Assembly (NCBI GenBank): GCA_041984235.1
Contig: JBHIYN010000008.1
Location: 232,461 to 296,460 of the forward strand
Length of the DNA stretch: 64,000 nucleotides
Direction of reading: 5' to 3'
Source of the DNA: JBHIYN01 sp041984235
Lineage (GTDB): Bacteria > Pseudomonadota > Gammaproteobacteria > Ga0077536
The notes beneath the pieces are model-generated. The model was given only the letters and a program-made list of their open reading frames with translations, did not search any database and was not told the DNA's origin. A program made the translations under genes and the position numbers. Within the stretch, counting starts at the first letter, position 1. Every line of letters begins with the position of its first letter. Shown piece by piece: positions 8,560 through 16,422 of this stretch.

Positions 8560-9452
8560 CGGAAACCGCCGCGTCGATACAGGCGCCATAACAGGCCCCA
8601 GGCAAACAGCAGGGGGTGCCGGCGCTGCAACGGGGTCGGTTCCTCGCGTACGCCGCTGTGCCGCTCGACCTTCCACACGACGTAGTCGAGCGGATCGTTG
8701 AACGTGAAGGCGGCCTTGAGCAGCCGTGCCACCGACAGTGCCTTGCCGTACGCGCGCCGCAGCCACCAGCGGCGCCGGGCGCGCGCCTGCGCTCCGCCCG
8801 CGGCGCTGCGCCGCCACCGGGCGGGTCCGTCGGCTGCCAGCCCGGTGGCCGGCGCCAGTCGTGCGGTCATCGTCTGCAGCTCCTCGGCGTAACGCCGCGC
8901 CAGCTCGTCGCCGCGGCCGGGCGGCTCGCTGCGCAGCTCGCAGGCGTAGGTCGCGGCGAACGCGTGGCGCCACAGCTCCGTCGTGCTGAACGTCTCGTCG
9001 AGCAGGTCGGCGACCTCTGTGATCATGCGTTGTGCCGCGCGCTCGCGCAGTGTCTCCAGGCGCGTTACGATCGCCGGCGAGCGGGCCTGAACGACGACGA
9101 AAGGCTGCGCGAAGCGCGCCCAGAAGTAGCCGTGGAAATCATGCGCCACCGCGTCCTCGAGGCCGGCCAGCGTCACCGTTGCGTACTTGGCTGCGACGCG
9201 TTCGCCGCCGGTGTCGAGGACCAGGTGGTAGACGTTCGGCGGCAACAGGCGATTAGACAGCGCGGCGAGGCGCGAGCCGAGCGCGTCGTAGTCGTCGAGC
9301 AGGACGTAGAAGTCGAGCACCGTGTCACGGCTGCCGCGCAGCCACGAGCCGTACAACAGCACGGCTACCATGCGGTCGCCGAAGCGTTCGGCTAAGGCCT
9401 TGGCGAAACGCTGCGGCAGGTCTTCGTCGGCGGTTGCCGCGGGATCAGTCAT
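8556..9452 (-). CDS. Tam41-like nucleotidyltransferase (possible CDP-lipid synthase)
   Basis: 298 aa with a nucleotidyltransferase-fold signature near the N-terminus: LLYGSWLRGSRDTVLDFYV, where GS and the following Asp would bind nucleotide and metal. The following layout (DFYVLLDD, LPPNVYHLV, AAKYATVTLAGLED, WARFAQPFVV) resembles the Tam41/Mmp37 family, mitochondrial CDP-diacylglycerol synthases, with its conserved Lys-Tyr and RxxKP-like region. Recognition is from pattern only, without an alignment. It overlaps the CDP-alcohol phosphotransferase by 8 nt and the flippase by 4 nt. If the homology holds it could make a CDP-activated lipid for the neighbouring phosphotransferase. A toxin-type or unrelated nucleotidyltransferase is the alternative. 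Confidence 0.5.
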   Translation of the reverse strand: MTDPAATADEDLPQRFAKALAERFGDRMVAVLLYGSWLRGSRDTVLDFYVLLDDYDALGSRLAALSNRLLPPNVYHLVLDTGGERVAAKYATVTLAGLEDAVAHDFHGYFWARFAQPFVVVQARSPAIVTRLETLRERAAQRMITEVADLLDETFSTTELWRHAFAATYACELRSEPPGRGDELARRYAEELQTMTARLAPATGLAADGPARWRRSAAGGAQARARRRWWLRRAYGKALSVARLLKAAFTFNDPLDYVVWKVERHSGVREEPTPLQRRHPLLFAWGLLWRLYRRGGFR

Positions 9453-10635
9453 AGGCCCGGCGCGTGCCGGCGAAGGTCGTGAATGCGCGCGGGTGCTCAG
9501 CCGCGGCTTGCCGCGGATCGATCAGCCACGATTGCAGCGGTGCGCCGCGCAGCCGCAGCGCGGCTGCATAGACCAGCCGCAGCGCCATGATCGCGCTGCT
9601 GAGCACGGTCCACGCGGCGACGCCCGCGTAGCCCAGGTCCGGGCGCCCGGCGAACGTGGCGATGGTGAGGATGATCAGGCACGGGTTGCGTCGCGCGGTG
9701 ACGAGCCGGAAGTAGGCATCGAACGGGCGCCACGCGAACATGCTGCAATGGCCCAGCGTATGGAACGCGGCTTCGAGCAGGCGCCCGGCGATGTAGCCCG
9801 TGACGATCGCCAGTGCCAGTTCGCCGACGGTATAACCGCAGACCAGGCCATCCATGCCCAGGCCCAGGCCGACACCCCAGTACACGTACCAGAACGGCGG
9901 GTGCACGATGTCCATGCCGTGATCCAGCCAGTGCCCGAGGCGGCTGCTGGTCACGGTGACCCGGGCCAGCTTGCCGTCGACGGTGTCGAGCAGGGTCATC
10001 AGCCAGCCGCAGGCGAGTCCCGCCAGGTAGCCACCGGTGGCGAACAGGCCGGTTGCGATGAGTACCAGTAGCAGGCCGGTCAGCGTGACCATGTTCGGCG
10101 TGATTCCGAGCCGCGCGCACCATCCGACGAGGTAGCGTGCGGGCCGTGGCCACCACCACTTGGTCACGAGATCGGTGATGCCCTTGTAGGCGTTGCCGTA
10201 GAGCAGGGACTCGAGGGCCGCTTCGTCATTGTCGGCATAGGCGCGCAGGAGCGGCGCAGCCGATTTTCGCAGGTTGCGATCGAACGCGGCCAGGTCGGCC
10301 GGGCTGAGCACCGTGATGCCGCGCGGAACGGTGGCACTGTCGGCGCCGACCAGGCCCGCGATCGTGTCACCGGGACCGACCGCGGCCGCGACCTGCTGCG
10401 TCTCGGGACACACCAGCACGGCGCGGTCGTGGCCGAGCAGCGCACTGAACGTGCGCGGCTCGAACAGGAAATCGGCCGCGACGGCGAGTAGCGGCGCGGC
10501 GCCGGGCGCACGCGTGGCGCCGGTGTCGATGTCGTCGATACCCACGCTGCGCAGCTGGCGCGTGATGCGTTCCACCGAGCTCAGCCCCCAGAGGCGGTGG
10601 GGACGCTCACCGACGATCATCGCGGACTTCGTCAT
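9445..10635 (-). CDS. CDP-alcohol phosphatidyltransferase with degenerate N-terminal nucleotidyltransferase domain
   Basis: 396 aa. The C-terminal half (about 170-350) is a membrane CDP-alcohol phosphotransferase with a perfect signature D-xx-DG-xx-AR-x8-G-xxx-D-xxx-D, seen as LDTVDGKLAR then GHWLDHGMD. The first about 150 residues resemble a sugar-phosphate nucleotidyltransferase domain (SAMIVGERPHRLWGL..) but lack the usual GxGxR glycine loop. This layout recalls bifunctional inositol-phosphate cytidylyltransferase/phosphotransferases. The enzyme would join a CMP-activated group to a polar or lipid alcohol, and in this cluster I infer ceramide headgroup attachment. It is the first gene of a three-gene minus-strand operon behind a strong promoter at 10677-10705. 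Confidence 0.8.
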   Translation of the reverse strand: MTKSAMIVGERPHRLWGLSSVERITRQLRSVGIDDIDTGATRAPGAAPLLAVAADFLFEPRTFSALLGHDRAVLVCPETQQVAAAVGPGDTIAGLVGADSATVPRGITVLSPADLAAFDRNLRKSAAPLLRAYADNDEAALESLLYGNAYKGITDLVTKWWWPRPARYLVGWCARLGITPNMVTLTGLLLVLIATGLFATGGYLAGLACGWLMTLLDTVDGKLARVTVTSSRLGHWLDHGMDIVHPPFWYVYWGVGLGLGMDGLVCGYTVGELALAIVTGYIAGRLLEAAFHTLGHCSMFAWRPFDAYFRLVTARRNPCLIILTIATFAGRPDLGYAGVAAWTVLSSAIMALRLVYAAALRLRGAPLQSWLIDPRQAAAEHPRAFTTFAGTRRAYD

Positions 10636-10676
10636 GCTACCATTCGATCTCTTGCGGTTTACGAAAAAAGCGCGTG

Positions 10677-10705
10677 ATTATAGTAAGTTACCGGTCAGCC
10701 GGCAA
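10677..10705 (-). promoter_or_regulatory. Sigma70-like promoter for CDP-alcohol phosphotransferase operon
   Basis: Read on the minus strand: TTGCCG (10705-10700), a 17-nt spacer, then a perfect TATAAT (10682-10677). It gives a leader of about 35 nt to the ATG at 10635. The same AT-rich patch lies 22 nt or more ahead of the divergent metallophosphoesterase start at 10727 and contains TATAGT on the plus strand, so it may serve both directions. Confidence 0.6.
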
Positions 10706-10726
10706 AGTCTGACCGAGGCCGCCGGC

Positions 10727-11638
10727 ATGCGCCTGGTGCACCTGAGCGACCCCCACCTGAGCTCGCTGGACGGGCTCTCGCCGTGGCGCCTGCGCGGCAA
10801 GCGCCGCTTGGGTTACCTGTCCTGGGTACGGCGGCGGCGTCACCTGCACCGCCGCGAGATACTCGAGTGCGTGACCGCTGCCGTGGCCGCCGAGGACGCT
10901 GACCTGGTCGCTGTCACGGGCGATCTCGTACAGGTCGGCCTCGCCGGGGAGCACCTCGAGGCGCGGCACTGGCTCGATCAGCTCGCGCAGCACACCGAGC
11001 TCGTACTGGTCCCCGGCAACCACGATCTCTACCAGGCCGACAGCGGTGCCTCGCTGGCGCGGCAGTGGGCACCTTACCTGCCCGCGGATGCCGGCGACCC
11101 GGCCGCTTTTCCGTACGCCCGCGACTGTCTTGGCGTGACCATCGTCGGTCTCAACTCGGCGCGTCCCGAACCGTGGTGGTCGGCTGCGGGCGCGCTCGGC
11201 GATGCCCAGGTCGAGCGCCTCGGTGCGCTGCTGTCGGCGTCGTCCGCGGCGCCGAGCTGCGTGTTGCTGCATCATCCGCCACTGACCGGCTATGCCCCGC
11301 GGCGAAAGGCATTGCGCGACGTAGCCGCACTGCACGGCATCCTGCAGACACGCCGCGTCGATGTCATGCTGCACGGTCACCTGCACTGCAATCTCGATTA
11401 CGCCGGGCCAAGCGGCTTGCGCGTGTTCGCCACGGCTTCGGCCTCGGCCTCGTACACCGGGCCCGACCGGCGTGCATCCTACCGCGTGCTCGATTTCGAA
11501 CACGGGGCCGATGGCTGGCAGGTCAGCATGACGCTGAAAACACTGAACGCAGCCGGTGACGGCGTCACCGTGCAGGCACGCGAGCGCTGGACACGGGACG
11601 ATCGCAGCGGCGTCACGCCACCCGGCGAAGCGCGATGA
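10727..11638 (+). CDS. Calcineurin-like metallophosphoesterase
   Basis: 303-aa soluble two-metal phosphoesterase. The metal-binding motifs appear in order: HLSDPHLS at the very N-terminus, VTGDLVQVG, VPGNHDLYQ, LLHHPPLTG and LHGHLHCN. Family members cleave phosphomonoesters or phosphodiesters, including lipid-linked ones such as UDP-diacylglucosamine. The start is the ATG that puts the first metal motif at residue 6. It is divergent from the phosphotransferase operon, and its last 26 nt overlap convergently with lptG. A role in trimming a phospho-headgroup or a CDP-lipid is inference from location only. Confidence 0.8.
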   Translation: MRLVHLSDPHLSSLDGLSPWRLRGKRRLGYLSWVRRRRHLHRREILECVTAAVAAEDADLVAVTGDLVQVGLAGEHLEARHWLDQLAQHTELVLVPGNHDLYQADSGASLARQWAPYLPADAGDPAAFPYARDCLGVTIVGLNSARPEPWWSAAGALGDAQVERLGALLSASSAAPSCVLLHHPPLTGYAPRRKALRDVAALHGILQTRRVDVMLHGHLHCNLDYAGPSGLRVFATASASASYTGPDRRASYRVLDFEHGADGWQVSMTLKTLNAAGDGVTVQARERWTRDDRSGVTPPGEAR

Positions 11639-12677
11639 GCGCAACGGCGAGCACGACCAGTGCCGGAGCCAGCGCGGTCGGCGCCGGGGCGAGCTCCAGC
11701 AGCAGGGCGAGGTGGCTGGCGACCTGCTCGAAGAGGTAGAAACCGATGCCGATGGCACCACCGACGAGCGTGCGGAATCCGCCCGACCTTGTGCGTACCG
11801 AGGCCAGCGCCAGCGGCACGCCGAGCAGACCCATGGCGAGCAGGGCAAGGGGCAGACTGACCTGCTGCCAGAACAGGACCTGTTGCTCTCGCGTGTCCAG
11901 GCCGGCACCGCGACTCTGATCGAGGTAGCGGTAGAGATCGAGTGCGGAAACGGCATCGGCCGGGCTGACGAGGGTCGCGAGCTGGTCCGGGCTGAGGAAG
12001 CTCGGCCACTCGAGCGTTGCCACCTGTCGTTGCAGAACGCGTTCGCCGTCCAGCACTTTCTCCTCCACGTCCTGCAGCAACCAGGTGCCGGCACTGACGA
12101 TGTCGGCGCGGTCGGCGCGCAGCAGGTGTCGCAACCGGGCGTCCTCGTCGAGCTCGTAGATCTCCACGTTGCGCGGAATGCGCCCGAAATCGACCGCGCC
12201 GACGCGCAGCAGTCGCGCACCGCTGCGACTCCAGAACTCGGTGCTGCCGAGGGCGGTCTGCTCCAGCGTACGGGTACGGAACTCCTGCGCGCGGCGCTCC
12301 GCCATCGGCACCACCGCCAGTTGAACGGCTGCGGCGAGCAGCGCGAGGGCCGTCGCCAGCACGAGCACGATGCCGCCCATGTGCCAGACCGACATTCCCG
12401 CCGCGCGCAGGGCGACGAGCTCACGCTGGTTGGCCAGCAGACCCAGCCCGAGCACCGAGCCCAGCAACAGGCTGACCGGCAGCAGCTCGAGCATGCGGGC
12501 CGGCGTGGTCAGCACCAGCACCGACAGGGCGTCGGCGACCGTGAATGCGCCGGTGCCGACGTCCTCCAGCGTTTCCGCGAGGTCGATGAAGCTGAACAGC
12601 GCGAGCAGCACGAGCAGCGCCAGGCCCGCAGCCCTGAGCACCGTCCAGGCAAGGTAACGGGCGGCGATACCGCTCAT
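11613..12677 (-). CDS. lptG: LptG-like permease of an LPS-type lipid exporter
   Basis: 354 aa, YjgP/YjgQ family, the permease that with LptF and the ATPase LptB extracts lipid from the inner membrane. It starts MSGIAARYLAWTVLRAAGL and shows the expected layout: three N-terminal membrane segments (about 15-35, 60-80, 100-120), a roughly 160-residue periplasmic jellyroll region and three C-terminal segments. The ATG overlaps the lptF stop by 4 nt. Normally lptFG stand alone or next to pepA; here they sit inside a ceramide cluster beside an LptA-like gene, so these may be paralogues dedicated to sphingolipid export. They could also be the cell's only lptFG. Confidence 0.85.
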   Translation of the reverse strand: MSGIAARYLAWTVLRAAGLALLVLLALFSFIDLAETLEDVGTGAFTVADALSVLVLTTPARMLELLPVSLLLGSVLGLGLLANQRELVALRAAGMSVWHMGGIVLVLATALALLAAAVQLAVVPMAERRAQEFRTRTLEQTALGSTEFWSRSGARLLRVGAVDFGRIPRNVEIYELDEDARLRHLLRADRADIVSAGTWLLQDVEEKVLDGERVLQRQVATLEWPSFLSPDQLATLVSPADAVSALDLYRYLDQSRGAGLDTREQQVLFWQQVSLPLALLAMGLLGVPLALASVRTRSGGFRTLVGGAIGIGFYLFEQVASHLALLLELAPAPTALAPALVVLAVALIALRRVA

Positions 12678-13726
12678 GTCAATCGACCGCACCGGGTCAG
12701 TGTCAACACGGCCAGTGCCGCAGCGAGCAGTGCCGGGGCCCACCACAGGGAAGGCAGGGTCTGCTGCTCGACCCAGGTGCGCCCGACGCCCACCAGGTTG
12801 AAATACAGCGCGTAGATACCGATCGCCGCGGGTACGCGCGCATAACGCGCCTGGCGCGGTCGGTGATCGGTCAGTGCCATCGCGGTCAAGGCGAGCAGCA
12901 GCGTGGAGACGGGCGTCGACAGGCGCCATTGCAGCTCGGCGCGATCGTCGGCGAGCTCCGACAGTATCAGGGCCGCGGTGTCGGCGGACTTGGTCCGGTA
13001 CTCGTGATCGATCGGTTTCAGTGCGTCCAGTGACAGGCTCAGCGTGCCGAAGCGACCGAGAAAGTCCGCCTCGTCGCGGACATTGCGGAATATGCTCGCC
13101 TCGTTCAGAACGAGGCGGTGGCTGCGTGGCGTCGCGAACGGCTCCAGCACCCCAGAGGGCGCCGTGATGATCTCGGTATCGTTCCCGTTGCGGTTGCGAA
13201 TGAAGATCCCGGTCAGGCGACCGCCGTCGCGCGCGATGCGGTCGACATAGACGGCGCGTTCGCCATCGTCGTAAAGGTAGAAGCGTCCCGCCTTTATTCG
13301 ATCGAGCTCCGAGGAGGCGCGCGCCGCGTCACGCAGGGTGAACAGCTCGGAGTAGGCCCACGGCCGCACGCTCAGCGAGAGGGCTGCGACCAGTGCTGCG
13401 AGCAGCACGCTCGCGACCAGCAGCGGCCGTTGCAGGCGCCCACGCCGCAATCCCCCGGCGCGCATGGCGGTGAGCTCGCTGTTGGCATTGAGGCGGCCGA
13501 AGCCGATAATGATGCCGAAATACAGGGCCAGCGGCAGCAGCACCTCCAGCGCAATGACGCCTTTCAGCAGGGTCAGGCGCAGGACTTCGCCGCCATCGAG
13601 CAGGCCGCTGGCGGCGTCGGTCAGGAAGCGCGTCAGGCTGTAGGCAAGGAAGATGGCGACCAGTACCATGGCGACCGCGGCGAAGCTCGCGCCGATTTGT
13701 CGAAGCAGGTAACGGTCGATTAACAC
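12674..13726 (-). CDS. lptF: LptF-like permease of an LPS-type lipid exporter
   Basis: 350 aa, starting at GTG with MLIDRYLLRQIGASF, a canonical LptF opening. The first two-thirds show LptF membrane segments and a cytoplasmic coupling region (FGRLNANSELTAMRAGG, which contacts LptB in the family), then the periplasmic beta-jellyroll and C-terminal helices. It overlaps lptG by 4 nt. The GTG lies 74 nt from the divergent LptA-like gene, so a shared control region is likely. No LptB ATPase or LptC gene is in the window, so the transporter would need to borrow or encode those elsewhere. Confidence 0.87.
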   Translation of the reverse strand: MLIDRYLLRQIGASFAAVAMVLVAIFLAYSLTRFLTDAASGLLDGGEVLRLTLLKGVIALEVLLPLALYFGIIIGFGRLNANSELTAMRAGGLRRGRLQRPLLVASVLLAALVAALSLSVRPWAYSELFTLRDAARASSELDRIKAGRFYLYDDGERAVYVDRIARDGGRLTGIFIRNRNGNDTEIITAPSGVLEPFATPRSHRLVLNEASIFRNVRDEADFLGRFGTLSLSLDALKPIDHEYRTKSADTAALILSELADDRAELQWRLSTPVSTLLLALTAMALTDHRPRQARYARVPAAIGIYALYFNLVGVGRTWVEQQTLPSLWWAPALLAAALAVLTLTRCGRLT

Positions 13727-13799
13727 GATGCAAAGTGCGGGACGTTCACGCCGTCCGCGGCAGGTCGGACCCGGCTATCATCGATGCGCCCGTCGCACG

Positions 13800-14306
13800 G
13801 TGCAACAGCGCATCGCGACGGCGTGCGCCGCTTGGCTGTGCCTGGCCGCCACGGCTCCCGCGCACAGCGATACCCCGCCGCTGGAGCGGGCCGCCGACGT
13901 CGTCTTCATTCGCGCGGAACGCGCCGTGCAAGCCGCCGATCGCGGATCGTTCGTGCTCGACGGGGGCCTGCGGCTGGCCGGCGAGCGCTGGGTGATTACC
14001 GCCGATCACGCGGTCGTCAGCGGTCGCCTGCAAGACCCCGACCGTATCGAGGTCAGCGGTGCGCCGGCGCGCATGACCCTGCAGCGCGAAACGCGGATGA
14101 CTCCGCTGCGTGCAAGCTCGCAACACCTGGTCTTCGAACCGCGGGCCGAGCTCGTGCGGCTGCGTGGCGCCGCCACGGTAGACGATGGCGAGCAGTCCAT
14201 CAGCAGCGAAGCGATCCGCTACCTGCTGAACGACGATACGTTTGCGGCCGGCTCCGACGATGGCGGCCGCGTGCGCGTCGTCACGCGGCCACGCGCAGGT
14301 CGCTGA
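13800..14306 (+). CDS. LptA/OstA-like periplasmic lipid-bridge protein
   Basis: 168 aa from a GTG that places a clean Sec signal peptide at the N-terminus (VQQRIATACAAWLCLAATAPAHS, cleaved near residues 22-24); an in-frame ATG at 13728 would bury it. The mature part has the repeating short-strand pattern of the OstA/LptA beta-jellyroll: GERWVITADHAVVSG, RIEVSGAPARMTLQRE, SSQHLVFEPRAELVRLRG and SISSEAIRYLLNDDTF. LptA homologues polymerise a hydrophobic groove across the periplasm. It is divergent from lptF and convergent with the HIT gene (7 nt apart). Similarity is by strand pattern and position, so moderate certainty. Confidence 0.68.
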   Translation: MQQRIATACAAWLCLAATAPAHSDTPPLERAADVVFIRAERAVQAADRGSFVLDGGLRLAGERWVITADHAVVSGRLQDPDRIEVSGAPARMTLQRETRMTPLRASSQHLVFEPRAELVRLRGAATVDDGEQSISSEAIRYLLNDDTFAAGSDDGGRVRVVTRPRAGR

Positions 14307-14313
14307 CGAATAG

Positions 14314-14754
14314 TCAGCGTCCGACTTCGGGCCAGGCGTCGAGCAGGTGCTCGCGCAGCGCCTCGAAGTCTCCGGCGGCGAGGGTCGCGGCATGGTCCAG
14401 TCGCGGGGGCCCCGGCCAGCCCGGGTCGTCGAAATCGCTCGTGCCGAAACGCGTCGTCGCCGCGTAGCGCGGCAGAACGTGAAAATGGACGTTGGGATCG
14501 ACCATCATGAGCATGAGGTAGTTGATCTTGTCGTAGCCGAACGCGCTGCCCAGCGTCGACTCGATGTCGCGTACCACCCGGCTCATCTCGCGGGTGGCCT
14601 CGGCCGAGATGTCACCGAAAGCTTCGGCGTCCTCCTTGCAGGCGAGGATCAGTGCGCCCAGGGTCGCCTGTTGCGGACGCAGCAGCACCACCCAGTGGTC
14701 GTACTCACTGACCAGGGTTCCCGGGTAGCCGAATTTCTCGATGGTTACGTTCAC
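14314..14754 (-). CDS. HIT-family nucleotide-binding protein
   Basis: 146 aa from a GTG with a good GGAGAA ribosome-binding site 8 nt ahead. The histidine-triad motif reads DPNVHFHVLPRY: the nucleophilic middle His and the following His remain, but the first His is replaced by Asn. The family hydrolyses or transfers nucleotides (Ap4A hydrolase, phosphorylase, nucleotide-sugar transferases). It starts 13 nt downstream of the NTP transferase stop, so the two are probably co-transcribed. It may act on the nucleotide-activated headgroup or by-product; the substrate cannot be read from sequence. Confidence 0.75.
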   Translation of the reverse strand: MNVTIEKFGYPGTLVSEYDHWVVLLRPQQATLGALILACKEDAEAFGDISAEATREMSRVVRDIESTLGSAFGYDKINYLMLMMVDPNVHFHVLPRYAATTRFGTSDFDDPGWPGPPRLDHAATLAAGDFEALREHLLDAWPEVGR

Positions 14755-14767
14755 GCGTGTTCTCCAA

Positions 14768-15526
14768 TCAGGCCAGGTCCGACTGTGGCTGCCCGGCCGG
14801 CTGGTGCCAGCCGTCGACCACCACCGCGGCATGCGCGAGATCCTCGCGGTCGTCGATCTCGCACCAGCTCAGGCCGTCGATGGGGCAGGTCGCGACGATG
14901 GACTCACCGGCGAGCGCGTCGATTGCCGACAAGTACCACTGCTTGAGCCCGGTGCCGTAGCGCATCATGTGTTCGACCTGGCGGCGGAAGCGCGCGGCGC
15001 CGTTGGCGTCGAAGTGAATCATGCCGATGGACTCGCCACTGACACCGGTGCGATCGAGCTGCTTGCCGATGCGGCGCAGGCGTCCGTTCTCGACTACGAC
15101 CTTCATGTCGTCATCGTCGTAAACCGCCTTGCTGTCCGTCACCAGCGTGATTGGGGCTGACCCGCGTGCAGCGAGCAGGCGCTGCAGGATGGCTGCTTCG
15201 AACAGGGTGTCGCCGTTGATGATGACGAACGGCGCGTCCATCTCGTGCCGTGCGACCCAGCAGGTACCCAGGTTGTCGCTCTGCGCATAGAACGGATTGT
15301 AGAGCGCGCGCGTCGGCACCTGGCGGTTGGCGGCAACGATGCGGTCGATGTGATCCGCGCCGAAGCCGGTAACCACCACGACTTCGTCGATCGCGCACTG
15401 GCTGATCTCGTTGATCTGCCATTCGAGCACGCTGATACGGCCGACCGGCAGCGCCGCCTTGGGTTGCTCGGCGGTCAGGGGAAGCAGGCGGCGCCCCTGT
15501 CCGGCACTCAGTATGATCGCTTTCAT
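14768..15526 (-). CDS. NTP transferase, phosphocholine/phosphoglycerate cytidylyltransferase-like
   Basis: 252 aa. The ATG chosen gives MKAIILSAGQGRRLLPLT, the nucleotidyltransferase glycine-rich loop at the N-terminus; the longer frame adds unconserved residues. Later motifs are PKAALPVG, FVIINGDTLFE (metal-binding Asp) and EIDDREDLAHA. The layout matches LicC-like sugar/choline-phosphate cytidylyltransferases. Caulobacter ceramide clusters contain a phosphoglycerate cytidylyltransferase (CpgD) in the headgroup pathway, and this could be its counterpart. It would then supply the CDP-activated polar group for the phosphotransferase at 9445-10635. The exact substrate is inference. Confidence 0.72.
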   Translation of the reverse strand: MKAIILSAGQGRRLLPLTAEQPKAALPVGRISVLEWQINEISQCAIDEVVVVTGFGADHIDRIVAANRQVPTRALYNPFYAQSDNLGTCWVARHEMDAPFVIINGDTLFEAAILQRLLAARGSAPITLVTDSKAVYDDDDMKVVVENGRLRRIGKQLDRTGVSGESIGMIHFDANGAARFRRQVEHMMRYGTGLKQWYLSAIDALAGESIVATCPIDGLSWCEIDDREDLAHAAVVVDGWHQPAGQPQSDLA

Positions 15527-15651
15527 CCGTTCGTCCGGGCTGCTCGCCGCCCGTGAAAGGCGCGCGACTCTAGCACGTTTGCCCGCGCGGTTCGACCGCA
15601 CTGCCGCGTGACAGGGGAGATGCCGGCGGTGGTCGCTTCGGCGCGGTGCGC

Positions 15652-16422
15652 TCAGTCGTCCGCCGCGGCACCGCGGCGTTCGGCGAGGCGCCGATTCCAG
15701 TCGGCCAGATTGCGCAGGGGGTCGCGCACGTAGTGGGTCGCCTGCATCAGGCGCAGAATGGCGCGATTGAAGCGCGTGCCCAGCGCGTCCATGGGGCGGT
15801 CGATGTCAAGGAACAGCACCGCGCGGTACTCCCGCGTGTCGTTCAGCACCTCGTGCTCGTAGGTGTCATCGAACAGCAGGCACTCGCCTTCGCGCCAGGT
15901 GTTGATGGTCTGGTCGACGCGCAGCCAGCATCGCTCGCGCTCGGCCGGCACGCGCAGTCCGAGATGGCAGCGCACCAGCGCACGGGTCGGGCCGCGGTGC
16001 GCCGGGATGTGGTAGCCGGGTGCGAGGATCGAGAACCAGGCGTTCTGCAGGCCGGGCAGGCCGGCGAGCAGCGCGGCAGTGTGCGGACATTCGCGGCAGT
16101 TGGGTTCGACCGCCTGACCGAAGATGTACAGCGCGTAGGTCTTCCAGTTCGAACCCTTGGAAATGCGGGCCTGGTCGGGCGAGATCTGGTGGAATGCCGG
16201 AATGTCTTCGGGGTGCTGCCAGACCTGGTCGAACTCTGCGCGCACTTGTGGCCAGGCGGCTTCGAGGCGTGGCACCCAGTCGAAGGTGGCGTTATCGAGC
16301 ACCGGTGTGGTCGGGATGAGCGAGTGACGCGCCTGGAAATCGCCGATGGCGCGCAGGAAACGCTTGCCCGCGCGATGCACGATACCGCGCAGTGCACCGC
16401 GCAGCGGGCCGCGCTCAGCCAT
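15652..16422 (-). CDS. Aspartyl/asparaginyl beta-hydroxylase-like Fe(II)/2OG dioxygenase
   Basis: 256 aa from the ATG at 16422 (a TTG 6 nt upstream is possible). The family motif HRGPTRALVRCHLGL carries an iron-binding His and the substrate-loop Gly-Pro-Thr, and FDDTYEHEVLN supplies the second iron His. The preceding SILAPGYHIPAH is also typical. The LpxO branch of this family hydroxylates acyl chains of lipid A, so in this lipid cluster it may hydroxylate the ceramide acyl or sphingoid chain; that is inference. It overlaps the upstream NTP transferase by 8 nt and is followed by a 125-nt gap before the next minus-strand gene. Confidence 0.78.
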   Translation of the reverse strand: MAERGPLRGALRGIVHRAGKRFLRAIGDFQARHSLIPTTPVLDNATFDWVPRLEAAWPQVRAEFDQVWQHPEDIPAFHQISPDQARISKGSNWKTYALYIFGQAVEPNCRECPHTAALLAGLPGLQNAWFSILAPGYHIPAHRGPTRALVRCHLGLRVPAERERCWLRVDQTINTWREGECLLFDDTYEHEVLNDTREYRAVLFLDIDRPMDALGTRFNRAILRLMQATHYVRDPLRNLADWNRRLAERRGAAADD

